Part shown: positions 7,371-15,446 of the stretch, piece after piece
How the letters are laid out: each line of letters starts with the position of its first letter
Numbering within the stretch: the stretch's first letter is position 1
DNA from: Xanthobacter autotrophicus
Lineage (GTDB): Bacteria > Pseudomonadota > Alphaproteobacteria > Rhizobiales > Xanthobacteraceae
DNA length: 64,000 nucleotides
Reading direction: 5' to 3'
NCBI RefSeq assembly: GCF_005871085.1
Contig: NZ_VAUP01000015.1
Coordinates: 496,001-560,000, forward strand
Translations under genes and position numbers: made by a program
Notes under the pieces: model-generated
Seen by the model: the letters and a program-made list of their open reading frames with translations, nothing else
Database searches by the model: none
Told to the model about the DNA's origin: nothing

Positions 7371-8486
7371 TCAGAGACCGGCCCGGATGCCCTTGATGGT
7401 CCGCAGCAGGTCGTTCATCGCGCCGTCCTCATCCCGAGGCTCCAGCGACTTGAACCCGGACGAAGCGATCGACTTCGCCTGGGCGTGCGAGAAACCGAAC
7501 TTCTCCCGAAGCCCGGCCTCGAATTCTCGAATGGTGCGCGGCGGGCCGGCCTTCACGCCGGTGACGCCTGCGGCCGGGTTCATCGCGAAGGTGACCAGGC
7601 TGACCTCCATCAGGTCGAGCTTGACCAGCTTCCGGATCCCGGCGGCCCGGTCGATCTCGTCCTCGAGGGTGGCGTAGCCGATGGAGAGCCCGTCCAGAGC
7701 ACCATCCTTGAGCAGCGCGTAGGCCTCATCCGCCTGCTTCACGCCGGCAGTGAAGCGGCCCTTCACGAAGAGCCCGTAATCGTCCTCGCGCATCTCGGTC
7801 CATACGCCGATGGGCCTGCGGGCGTCGTGCTGCCACAGGAGCTTGGGCAGCTTGCCCTTCGACCGCCACGCGGACAGGCTTTCCGCGAAGGCGCCACGCA
7901 CGATGAGGTCTCGCCCCTGGTCGACGTTGCCGAATACAGCGCCGTAGCCGGTGAAGGTGCCGGCATCGCCAACCTCCTTCAGTTCCAGAGCGAAGCTCTT
8001 GATTTCCATGGCGCGCCGCCCCTTTTCACTCGCCCGGACCCGGTCGGCCCAATCCTCATCGATCTCCGCGAACTCTTCGGGCCCGAAGATCAACTCGCCG
8101 CCGAACGGCTCGACATTGCCCAGGTCGACGCCCGCCCTGTCGTAGGTGATCGTCACGTGCGGCCGGTACCCGTCGTGGTCCCAGGACGCGCCGATGTCGC
8201 GGAAGGCCTGCCAGCGCTGGGCAAGTTCAGCGTGCTCGAACCGCAGCACCACGGCGCCCTTGTCCCCGAGCGGCTCAACCGAACGCGGCCCGCCGGCCCG
8301 GGCACGCACCTGGTCGAAGTGGTCACCGGCGTCCGCCCAGTCCACGGGATCGCGGCTGTAGGCGACGGTCACGTGCAGATCGTCGGCGGGAACCGTCTTG
8401 GCAAACCCCTGCCCCTTCGCCCAATCGATCAGTTCCGCGCCGTTCAGCAGGGGCCGGCTGACATAAAGCGTCCGGGGTTCCCCCAT
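7371..8486 (-). CDS. 2H phosphoesterase-prohead protease fusion
   Basis: The 371-residue product has two parts. Residues 1 to about 155 hold two HVT motifs (H38, in DLHVTVAYS, and H110, in RPHVTITYD) about 72 residues apart, the signature of 2H phosphoesterases such as LigT and the anti-CBASS enzyme Acb1. From about residue 160 it is an HK97 prohead protease (family S78): FTGYGAVFGNVDQGRD, catalytic His in LLWQHDARRPIG (H220) and Ser in DGLSIGYA (S268). The protease cleaves the capsid delta domain and itself. The ATG at 8486 was chosen because GGAG lies 8 bp upstream; the frame is open to 8522. An internal ATG at 8009 with AAGGGG upstream would give the protease alone. Confidence 0.85.
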   Translation of the reverse strand: MGEPRTLYVSRPLLNGAELIDWAKGQGFAKTVPADDLHVTVAYSRDPVDWADAGDHFDQVRARAGGPRSVEPLGDKGAVVLRFEHAELAQRWQAFRDIGASWDHDGYRPHVTITYDRAGVDLGNVEPFGGELIFGPEEFAEIDEDWADRVRASEKGRRAMEIKSFALELKEVGDAGTFTGYGAVFGNVDQGRDLIVRGAFAESLSAWRSKGKLPKLLWQHDARRPIGVWTEMREDDYGLFVKGRFTAGVKQADEAYALLKDGALDGLSIGYATLEDEIDRAAGIRKLVKLDLMEVSLVTFAMNPAAGVTGVKAGPPRTIREFEAGLREKFGFSHAQAKSIASSGFKSLEPRDEDGAMNDLLRTIKGIRAGL

Positions 8487-8515
8487 CGCTCCGTTCTCCG
8501 CTATGGTCTGAGCCG

Positions 8516-8728
8516 ATGGCACGAAAGCTCCGCCCCCTCAGCGACACCGAGGTTCACGACCGTCTGGTCGCCGCTGCTGAATCCCTCGGGTACGCTCCGG
8601 GGGAGACCACGCGCGGAAACACCGCCATCGCGACGGCGCGGCGAGCGCTCGTGATGCTCCAGCTCAGCCTCGTCAAGGCGATGGAAGAGAGCACCGACAA
8701 ACTGGACGGCGTGCGAAATCAGGACTGA
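8516..8728 (+). CDS. Small protein encoded against the late operon
   Basis: A 70-residue frame (MARKLRPLSDTEVHDRLVAA start) on the strand opposite to its neighbours. It fills the gap between the protease start (8486) and the gp10-like stop (8719), overlapping the latter by 10 bp. The sequence is amphipathic and helical with ordinary codon use and balanced composition, so it does not read like a shadow. No clear ribosome binding site is visible. An open frame here on the minus strand is short and broken. It could be a small moron or an antisense-derived regulator of late genes; this is a guess. Function unknown. Confidence 0.45.
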   Translation: MARKLRPLSDTEVHDRLVAAAESLGYAPGETTRGNTAIATARRALVMLQLSLVKAMEESTDKLDGVRNQD

Positions 8729-9198
8729 CCGAGGCGGGCCTTGAGCTCGCCGGTCACCTCGCCGACGATCTGCCCCCACTTCTGGGCCGCCGAGCGCACG
8801 AACGCTTTCCCGGCCTGATTGTAGGTCCGCCCGAGGCTGTCCTCCCCAACGAAGCCATATTCCAGCCGGCGGGCATAGGCGGCGCCGTAGGTCGCATAGA
8901 TCGTATCGCCCAGTTCAGCACCCGCGATCACCAGGGCAACCTGCCCGGCATCGAAGGCCTGGACGGCGCCCTCAAGTGGGGGCTTCAGAGTGCCCGATGC
9001 TGGGGTGCCGAGCGTCGCCTGAAGGCTGGCGCGCAGGAAGCCCGTGTCGACCGGCATCCGGCCGCCCGCGCCCTCCGGCGTCTGCATGTCGCCGATCACC
9101 CGTTGCGCGCTCTCGCGGAAGACTGCGACCTGACGCGTCTTCACCTTTTTCGCCCAAGCATCGACCTGGGCCGCGAAGCTGAGGTTCTGGTCAGCCAC
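8719..9198 (-). CDS. HK97 gp10-like head-tail joining protein
   Basis: A 159-residue protein of the HK97 gp10-like group. The diagnostic region is GGRMPVDTGFLRASLQAT (residues about 45-62), where a VDTG-LRASL motif precedes a beta stretch, followed by YGAAYARRLEYGF and GKAFVRSAAQKW near the C-terminus. These proteins form part of the neck or tail completion complex. Here it lies between the minor head protein and the protease fusion rather than next to the tail tube gene, a less common place. Start ATG at 9198; a terminator lies just upstream, so it probably needs read-through or its own promoter. Confidence 0.8.
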   Translation of the reverse strand: MADQNLSFAAQVDAWAKKVKTRQVAVFRESAQRVIGDMQTPEGAGGRMPVDTGFLRASLQATLGTPASGTLKPPLEGAVQAFDAGQVALVIAGAELGDTIYATYGAAYARRLEYGFVGEDSLGRTYNQAGKAFVRSAAQKWGQIVGEVTGELKARLGQS

Positions 9199-9214
9199 AC
9201 CCGCCTCCCCAATG

Positions 9215-9235
9215 AAAAAGCCCGCCGAAGCGGGC
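9215..9235 (-). terminator. Rho-independent terminator after the minor head gene
   Basis: On the minus strand a GCCCGC stem (9220-9225 paired with 9230-9235, CGAA loop) is followed directly by five U residues (9215-9219). It ends or attenuates transcripts arriving from terS through the minor head gene. Confidence 0.7.
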
Positions 9236-9260
9236 CATTTCTCAGCGATTTCCGGTCCAG

Positions 9261-11132
9261 TCAGCGAACGCGCCGCCCGGCGCCACCAGACTGCATCTTG
9301 TCCGCCAGTCGGTGTTCCGCGTCCGATTGCGGTTCACGCCACTGATCGAAGATCCGCTTGGCCTCGTCCGAGAACCCTCCGCCCAGCATGACGCGATCGT
9401 CGGACTTTTTGTCGTCCGCGACCTCCTTGAGCTTGATCTCGTAGACGTTCCCGCGCTTTGCCATGCCGGTCACGATAAACCGCGTGCCCGCCTTGAACAA
9501 CACCTCGTTCTCATTGCGAAAGCGAGACAGGGGCTTCACGTCCACGCCGGACAACCCCTCGATGATCATCCGGACATTGCCACCGAAGGAAAACCCACGG
9601 CCCGTCGACGTGAAGGCCGGGAACTCGACAGCGGCACCGACAGCATAGGTCGACGTGATTTCGGCATCGCTGTAGACGTTGAGACCTCGGGTCACGAGGC
9701 CGGTTTCCTTCCTGGTGACGGCGTCCAGCGCGCCATTCAGCGCGTCTGAGATTATCGGGGTGAGCCAATTCCCCGTGCCTTCCCGCAGATCCTTGTTCAG
9801 CCGACGGTAGCCACTGCCGGTGTACCAGTTGATGAGCCCAGCCTGCCCAATCGAAAGCCCCCTGTACGGCGCGGGCGCACTCTTGAGGATGGTCTCGATC
9901 TCCTTGCGCCAGGTCGGATGGGTCGGAGTGAGCAGTTCATCAGCGACGCGATCTGCAAGTTCCGACGGCACACGGGGCCACGCCGCCCCGTCCGGGCCAT
10001 AGCGCTGAGGCAGCAGGACCGGTTCCGGTGGCAGCGGCTTCTTCGGCTTGGGCGGCGCCTTCGGCTTTGGTGCTGGCTTCGGCTTCTGCTCTGCCTCCAC
10101 AGCCTGGGCGAGGAAGTCGACTTTCGCCTCGCGCCAGCAGCGGCACCCGATCCTGTTGGCCGCAGAGGCGTTGGGATCGCCGGGAAAGCGGATCGGGCCC
10201 AGCGGGGACGAGAACGGCGTGCCGTGCGGTGCCCCCTTCTCGTTCATGCCGGGGATCATCGCGTGCGAGTGGCGCACCCGCTCATCCGCCGCCGTTCGCC
10301 AGAAATAGCGCACGTGGCTGCTCTGCAGCGCGCCCTTGTCGATCGCCTGCTGGTACGCCTCCTCCTGCGACTGGTGCAGGGCCGTCATTGCCTCGGTCCG
10401 GCCGATGGTTTCGCCGCGCAGGAGCAGCAGCCGGTCGGAATATCGACCGACCATCTTCTCCGCCGCGGCGGCGTCGATCGGCTTCCCAGCAGCGATAGCC
10501 TTGCGGATCGCACCGTCGAACTTCCGGTCGCGCCGCACCCGCGCCAGCGCATTACGAAGCTGGGCCTGGTCGCCGGAAAGCAGTTCGGCCCGGTAGCGCT
10601 GGACGTATTCCAGCTGCTGCGAGGTCAGCCCGATGAGGCCGCCCTGACGCGTTCTAGTCACCGGGTCGAGGCGCCCAACCAGGTCGAGGGCAACGTCGCG
10701 CGGGTTGAGGCCGCGGGCCATGCCATCGGCGAGGACAGTCCTGATCACCTGCCGCTGGTCTTCGATGATCTCGCGGATCAGAGTCGAGGACTGGTCCTTC
10801 AGCCACTGCTCGGCGCGGTCGTTCCGGGCGTTGAACTGCACCACCATGCGCAGCCCGTCCGGGGTTTTCACCGGCGGGATGGTCTGGGCCGTCTTCCCAC
10901 CCCCCTCCTCGAACGCATCGGAAATCGACTGGTCCAGCTTCCGGAACGCCGCCGGATCGAGACCGATGGCCAGCAGGGCGCCGCTGATATCGCCCTTTTC
11001 CAGCATCGTGGTCAGGGCGCCGACCTGCGCCGAGCCCTTGATCGAGGCGATCGACGCCTTGAACGCCTTTGCGATTTCGGGCCCGTGCTGCGCCACCAGC
11101 TCGAGCAGGTACTTCTTGGTCGGCTTCGCCAT
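9261..11132 (-). CDS. Minor head protein with C-terminal ADP-ribosyltransferase domain
   Basis: A 623-residue protein. Residues about 170-340 form the Mu gpF / SPP1 gp7 head morphogenesis domain, including GETIGRTEAMTALHQSQ, FWRTAADERVRHSHA and the Cys pair GCRCW. A Lys/Pro linker follows (350-372). Residues about 400-575 match R-S-E mono-ADP-ribosyltransferases: R482 in VTRGLNVYS, FTSTGRG (507-513) and ExE in RNENEVLFKAGTRF (E541, E543). A few such proteins enter the capsid; the transferase part could then be injected with the DNA, as T4 Alt is, and modify a host protein (inference). It overlaps the portal stop by 1 bp, so translation is coupled. Head part certain, ART part strongly supported by motifs. 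Confidence 0.88.
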   Translation of the reverse strand: MAKPTKKYLLELVAQHGPEIAKAFKASIASIKGSAQVGALTTMLEKGDISGALLAIGLDPAAFRKLDQSISDAFEEGGGKTAQTIPPVKTPDGLRMVVQFNARNDRAEQWLKDQSSTLIREIIEDQRQVIRTVLADGMARGLNPRDVALDLVGRLDPVTRTRQGGLIGLTSQQLEYVQRYRAELLSGDQAQLRNALARVRRDRKFDGAIRKAIAAGKPIDAAAAEKMVGRYSDRLLLLRGETIGRTEAMTALHQSQEEAYQQAIDKGALQSSHVRYFWRTAADERVRHSHAMIPGMNEKGAPHGTPFSSPLGPIRFPGDPNASAANRIGCRCWREAKVDFLAQAVEAEQKPKPAPKPKAPPKPKKPLPPEPVLLPQRYGPDGAAWPRVPSELADRVADELLTPTHPTWRKEIETILKSAPAPYRGLSIGQAGLINWYTGSGYRRLNKDLREGTGNWLTPIISDALNGALDAVTRKETGLVTRGLNVYSDAEITSTYAVGAAVEFPAFTSTGRGFSFGGNVRMIIEGLSGVDVKPLSRFRNENEVLFKAGTRFIVTGMAKRGNVYEIKLKEVADDKKSDDRVMLGGGFSDEAKRIFDQWREPQSDAEHRLADKMQSGGAGRRVR

Positions 11133-12565
11133 CAGGGTGCGGCCGGATCGGCCTGGTTGTCGGCCGCCGGTTGCCCAGGGTCACCCAACGAGGCGGCAGC
11201 ATCCTCGGCGGCGCGCAGATCGCGCTCGGCTGTGAGGGCGGCGAGAAGCTCCTCGTCCGTCTGGACGCTCAGGCCGATAGATCTGGCATACCGCCAGAGC
11301 ATCTCGATCGGCAGCGCATCCTTCGTGTAGGCGTCAACGAGGGCAGAGAGCACCTGCGCGTCGGGGTCGAACTGCGTGGCGTCAGGGAGCGGCTCGTATT
11401 GCAGCGCGTCCCGCGCCTCATCGCGGGTGATGAGGCGCTTCTCGAACAGCTCGATCGTCGCCTTCCGTTTCGATTCCCGCCGGGGCTCCAGCGCCGGCAC
11501 CTCGTCGAGGTCCACCCCGAGACGCAGGCGGTCGCCGAACCGCGGGGTGAGCCACGCGTCAAGCGCGTCCACGGCCTTGTCCACGAGGGGCAGCACCGTA
11601 TCCTCGTAGAGGCCCAAAGTTGCCTCGCGGACATTGTTGTATGTGCTCGCCCCCGGCACGATCAGGATGTGGGGTACCCCGAAGGCGGTGCAGATATCCC
11701 GCGCCGCGTCGTCCTTGCCGGCGCCGAAGTCCATGTCCTTGGGCGAGATGCCCATCTCCTGCCAGTCAACGTTCCCGCCGAACACCATGGGCCGGCCAGC
11801 GTTTTCAAAGCCGCCGTGGCGCTCCTTCAGCCTCGCCTCGGCCGCTTCCACCGCCTCTTTCGGTGCGGACTGGGCTGTGCCGTTGACCACGACCGGCTTG
11901 AAGACCAGCGCGCCGCTCGGCCGGGCGCCGTTATCCAGCAATGCCTTGTTGTGGGCTGAAGCCGCGTTGTGGCGGTCAACGGCGTAGGCCGCCGGGTCCA
12001 CCCGCGACAGGCCGTACCAGTCGTCGATGGGGTGGAACTCCTTCAGGTGCAGGATCGGGCCCTCGCCCGTCAGCAGATCCACCTGCCACGTCATCTTCTG
12101 GCCGTTGGCCTCGTACTCGTAGGCCTCCGGGCGGCCGTAGGCGCCGGGGATCACCCGCGTCCGGTCGGGGCGAAGCGTCCACAGCTCGCGCGGCGGCTTG
12201 CCGTCGGCGGGCGCGACCGCCTCGAGGTAGGTGTTCCCGGCGAGCAGCAGGTAGGCGTAGAACGCCTCGAACAACGAGTGACCGCCGATGCCCGGCGCCG
12301 GGCGCCTGAGCAGGTCGAGAAGGGGGCTTTCTTCCACCTCCCGCCCCTTGGTGTCCGCCAGGAGCCAGGGGATTGTCGCGGCTGCCGAGGCGATCATCTT
12401 CACGCACCGATGCGCGACCGCGTTCCGGACATAGGCCTCATCGGCGATCCGGTCATAGCGGCGATCAGTCCAGACGGGCTGGCCGACAGTCCACGCCGAA
12501 ATCACCGAGCCGGCGGCGCTCGCCTTGGTTTGCGGACGCCGGCCGAAGGGCCACCAGGATGCCAT
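11132..12565 (-). CDS. Phage portal protein (HK97 family)
   Basis: A 477-residue HK97-type portal. Recognisable blocks include YVRNAVAHRCVKMIASAAATIPW near the N-terminus, HSLFEAFYAYLLLAGNTYLE, LKEFHPIDDWYGLSRVDPA (the typical H-P-DD-YGLS motif), LVFKPVVVNG, RPMVFGGNVDWQEMG and FGVPHILIVPGASTYNNVREA. Twelve copies form the DNA channel at one capsid vertex and bind terminase and connector. The frame is open to 12592, but the ATG at 12565 (MASWWPFGRR) lies just past the terminase stop and gives the usual N-terminus. Confidence 0.95.
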   Translation of the reverse strand: MASWWPFGRRPQTKASAAGSVISAWTVGQPVWTDRRYDRIADEAYVRNAVAHRCVKMIASAAATIPWLLADTKGREVEESPLLDLLRRPAPGIGGHSLFEAFYAYLLLAGNTYLEAVAPADGKPPRELWTLRPDRTRVIPGAYGRPEAYEYEANGQKMTWQVDLLTGEGPILHLKEFHPIDDWYGLSRVDPAAYAVDRHNAASAHNKALLDNGARPSGALVFKPVVVNGTAQSAPKEAVEAAEARLKERHGGFENAGRPMVFGGNVDWQEMGISPKDMDFGAGKDDAARDICTAFGVPHILIVPGASTYNNVREATLGLYEDTVLPLVDKAVDALDAWLTPRFGDRLRLGVDLDEVPALEPRRESKRKATIELFEKRLITRDEARDALQYEPLPDATQFDPDAQVLSALVDAYTKDALPIEMLWRYARSIGLSVQTDEELLAALTAERDLRAAEDAAASLGDPGQPAADNQADPAAP

Positions 12566-12573
12566 GTTGGTCC

Positions 12574-13971
12574 TCAGCTTCCGACGTACCAATCGAATGG
12601 GTCGTTGATCAGCGCATTAAAGGCGCGGCTTGTGCTGTCGGCATCGTCGTCGTGCGCCGCGTCGGGGAAACCCTCCAAGGCGGCGAACCATTGCTCATTC
12701 CAGGCACCGCGCAGCACCAGCACGTTGCCGGCCTCGGCCTGGGCCGAGAACGGGCCAAAGCGGGTGACCTTGTCGCCGCTCTCCAGCGTGATCCGCACGT
12801 TGAAGCCGGTGAGGAGCTTCGCCAAAGACGACTTCTGCGCTTTGCCGGCCTGCCCGGGGTCCTGCGGCAGCGAGATTTCGACCTCGTGGCCGTCTGCAGA
12901 CGCGGTGTTCTTCAGCAGGGTCTCAACACCTGAAGGCGACCAGTGGCCGGCGACGTGGTGGGCAACGATGAAGCGCCCGTCCGGCAGTTTCCCGAGCTTC
13001 GTTCCCGCCGTGGCGTCCGGGTCGTTGCCCTCGGTCTTCGGCGTCCCCGCAAGGTCCCAGCCACGCACCCAGCGCGCGCCGGCCGGCACCGCATCCACGA
13101 CCTGGCACCACCCGCGCTGGAATAGCAGGCCCGCCGCTGGCCGGATCTTCCAGTTGCCGCCAAGGAGCCGCTCGCGCTCGACCGTGGGCAGCGCCATCAG
13201 GTTGGCGATGTAGCTCGGGTCCGCCGCCATCAAGGCGCGGTTGTCCGTCAGCTTCGCCGGGATGAACGTCACCGACTTTGGCGGAATTGGCTTCTGTTCG
13301 CCAAGTTCGTCAGGCGCCGTGTACTGCGCAAGATCCTCGGGCCGGTCCGCCCAAATGATGGTGTCGCCGATGCGAACGAACCAGCGCAGCACACCGGAAC
13401 GCTCAGGAATCGCCAGCCCGGTGACCGGGTCGATCCACCAGGCGATAAACCGCGCCACCCAGCTGTCGGCGTCCGGGTTGCAGGTGGCTCGGATGTAGGG
13501 CCGCACCCCGCTCATGGAGCGGTTGCGGCTGACCATGTACCAGAACTGCTTCTCGCTGAAGTGCGTCAGCTCGTCGAAGCAGATCAGCGGGATCTGCGCG
13601 CCCTGCCAGTTCAGGACGGTCTTGTCGTGCTCCAGGTGGCCGAACGACACCGCAGCGCCGGACGGGAACGTCCACGACAGGTCCGGCGCCACCCGCGGCG
13701 TCGCGCCGATCAGCGGATAGAGCTTCTCGCTCTCATCCCACAGCCCGCCTTCGTTGCGGACCTGCACCAGCGTGCGCCGGAAGAACACCGCGCCGAACTG
13801 CCGGTTCGCGACATGCCGCAGCGGCTCCATGAGGAGCGCCCACGTTTTGCCCCCCCCCGCCGCTCCGCCGTAGATGGCGATGTCCGCTGGAGACCCGAGG
13901 AACGTCGTCTGCGGGCCCAGCTGCGGTCGGATGATCGTGGGGCTCCCCTGCCCCGCCTCATGACCTCCCAT
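12574..13971 (-). CDS. terL: Terminase large subunit
   Basis: A 465-residue packaging motor. The ATPase has Walker A GGAAGGGKTW (about residue 35), the adenine-binding Arg region FFRRTL, Walker B LICFDE and coupling motif ATCNP. The C-terminal RNase H-like nuclease shows its acidic residues in VRGWDLAGT, SLPQDPGQAGKAQ and HDDDADSTSRAF. It cuts concatemeric phage DNA and pumps it through the portal. Length and motif order match the family. It overlaps the small subunit by 14 bp and lies 8 bp upstream of the portal gene. Confidence 0.95.
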   Translation of the reverse strand: MGGHEAGQGSPTIIRPQLGPQTTFLGSPADIAIYGGAAGGGKTWALLMEPLRHVANRQFGAVFFRRTLVQVRNEGGLWDESEKLYPLIGATPRVAPDLSWTFPSGAAVSFGHLEHDKTVLNWQGAQIPLICFDELTHFSEKQFWYMVSRNRSMSGVRPYIRATCNPDADSWVARFIAWWIDPVTGLAIPERSGVLRWFVRIGDTIIWADRPEDLAQYTAPDELGEQKPIPPKSVTFIPAKLTDNRALMAADPSYIANLMALPTVERERLLGGNWKIRPAAGLLFQRGWCQVVDAVPAGARWVRGWDLAGTPKTEGNDPDATAGTKLGKLPDGRFIVAHHVAGHWSPSGVETLLKNTASADGHEVEISLPQDPGQAGKAQKSSLAKLLTGFNVRITLESGDKVTRFGPFSAQAEAGNVLVLRGAWNEQWFAALEGFPDAAHDDDADSTSRAFNALINDPFDWYVGS

Positions 13972-14425
13972 TGTCCGGCAGCTGGAAGATCGTCACCGGC
14001 GCCGGTGCGGGCAGGTCCTTCCCGTCCTTGCCTGTGTGCTCAAGCTTGTGGCGGTTGGAATAGGCGTCGCCGCATTCCTTCGCTGCCTGCTCATGCAGCT
14101 GAGCGGCGAGCGCCATGTTGCCCATGCCCTCTGCCTTCTCTGCCATTCGTTGCAGGGCGCGTAGGCGCACAGCACGATGGGAGATCGCGATCTTGCTCGT
14201 GTCCTCGAGGAAGGCCTTCCGGGTTTCTTCGAAGAGAGCGCGCCAGCGCGCCGCCGTGTCCGATCCCGCCGCTTTCGTTGGGTCATGGGTCTCAACCAGT
14301 TGCCGGCTCACCTCGATGCCGAACTCCTTCTTGACTGCCGCAGTCACAACGGACGGCGCGTCGAAGCAGGCGAGCGCTTGCACGATAAAGGTCTTCACGT
14401 CATGGTTGAGCTTGGCTTTGGCCAT
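13958..14425 (-). CDS. terS: Terminase small subunit (DUF2280)
   Basis: A 155-residue DUF2280-type protein directly upstream of terL. Residues 1-60 give a helix-turn-helix (NHDVKTFIVQALACFDAPSVVTAAVKKEFG followed by VSRQLVETHDPTK), then a helical oligomerisation region with LRALQRMAEKAEGMGN. The small subunit recognises pac or cos and brings the large subunit to DNA. It is the first gene of the late block on this strand, so the late promoter probably lies between 14426 and the metallopeptidase gene. Confidence 0.85.
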   Translation of the reverse strand: MAKAKLNHDVKTFIVQALACFDAPSVVTAAVKKEFGIEVSRQLVETHDPTKAAGSDTAARWRALFEETRKAFLEDTSKIAISHRAVRLRALQRMAEKAEGMGNMALAAQLHEQAAKECGDAYSNRHKLEHTGKDGKDLPAPAPVTIFQLPDNGRS

Positions 14426-14457
14426 TGTGGTGTCAAGGCCGGGTCAAGGAAGGCAAC

Positions 14458-14664
14458 ATGGACTTATCCAAAATGAGTGAATCAGGGCTGAGGATGATGC
14501 ACCGCTCAATCCGAGCGTCGCTCGAAAGTGACCTAGCCAACCAAAACAAGACTGACCCCTACTATGGGGTTACGGAATATCCGGACTGGGCTAATTGGCG
14601 CGACGAGCTGGAGGATGAATTGAAGCAGCGAGAGCTTTTGTTCGACCCGATCGTGTGGGAGTAG
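14458..14664 (+). CDS. Small phage protein of unknown function
   Basis: A 68-residue acidic protein (MDLSKMSESGLRMMHRSIRA start). The ATG at 14458 is preceded by AAGGAAGG at good spacing, which fixes the start. It is on the plus strand between terS and the metallopeptidase gene, both minus. The motif EYPDWANWRDELEDELKQR at the C-terminus is typical of small proteins found beside terminase genes in Hyphomicrobiales phages. No domain is recognised. Confidence 0.65.
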   Translation: MDLSKMSESGLRMMHRSIRASLESDLANQNKTDPYYGVTEYPDWANWRDELEDELKQRELLFDPIVWE

Positions 14665-14668
14665 CCTA

Positions 14669-15322
14669 TTAGGCAGCGCTTCGCCCGCACGTGCCACAAA
14701 GGTGAGCGACACGCGCCCCACTGATCTCCGGGCCTCGGTTGGCCGCCTCCACCAGATCGCGGACACCGGTGGCTTCGGCGCCATAGCGGCGAACCACCCC
14801 GACGAACTCCTCCACATCGTGGCCTCGCATGGTCCAGATCGGCTGGCCGTAGCGATTGAAGCGGGGGGCGCCGAAAGGATCGCGCTCCTGGCCGCAGTGA
14901 TAGAGCTCATGTTCAACCAGAGCGCAGAATTCGGCATCCCCGCATTCGGCGGCATAGGTCGCGTCGATGGTGATGATGAAATCCGGCACCTCGCCGAACC
15001 ATCCCCTGACCTGCGCCTCGGCGCGGGCCTTCGCCCACTTCCCCATCGCGCCCTGGGGCTCGCCCAATTCCGCCTGCCCGATGATCCGACGGCCGCGCCG
15101 GCTGTTCTCGACGTTCGTCCAGAGGAAGCCGATGTCGGCTAGGCGGAGGTGGGCATGATCCTCGTTCACCAGTGCCGCGTCTTCGGCGATGACGGCAGTA
15201 CCCGCCCATGCTTGCAGCTCGGGCGTGGGAACGAACTGCGCTTCATCACCATTCAACAGATAGACCGGCGGCCGGGGGCGTCGGGACACGGCGCCAATCT
15301 CGCTCAATAGCTTAACTGTCAA
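14669..15322 (-). CDS. Putative phage metallopeptidase
   Basis: A 217-residue protein with the zinc-protease motif HELYH (in LVEHELYHCGQ) near residue 135, preceded by FIITIDATYAAECG and followed by RGHDVEEFVG. This arrangement, with a further conserved His and Glu downstream, is that of the phage putative-metallopeptidase family usually found just before terminase genes. The last residues add a small CGTCG zinc-binding motif. The substrate is unknown; roles in head maturation or host protein turnover have been suggested for similarly placed genes. Start ATG at 15322. Confidence 0.8.
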   Translation of the reverse strand: MTVKLLSEIGAVSRRPRPPVYLLNGDEAQFVPTPELQAWAGTAVIAEDAALVNEDHAHLRLADIGFLWTNVENSRRGRRIIGQAELGEPQGAMGKWAKARAEAQVRGWFGEVPDFIITIDATYAAECGDAEFCALVEHELYHCGQERDPFGAPRFNRYGQPIWTMRGHDVEEFVGVVRRYGAEATGVRDLVEAANRGPEISGARVAHLCGTCGRSAA

Positions 15323-15389
15323 TTAGGCCGCCCATCTCGGCAGATGCCGGTTAATCATCTGCTTTCGTCTTGCTACTTGCCAACCTGCA

Positions 15390-15446
15390 AAATGTACGGC
15401 ATATATACGTACTCAGTGGTCATGATACGTATTTTGAGATTGGACG
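15390..15446 (+). promoter_or_regulatory. TACG-repeat operator region before the YfbU-like gene
   Basis: The 57 bp before the start codon at 15447 hold a run of related half-sites: TACGGCATATATACGTA followed by GATACGTA. Ribbon-helix-helix proteins bind such short tandem or inverted repeats, and the gene that follows has an RHH-like N-terminus, so autoregulation is plausible. Confidence 0.35.

Noticed and set aside
9918-11330. 470-codon plus-strand frame opposite the minor head gene
   Set aside because: Shadow of the head morphogenesis gene.
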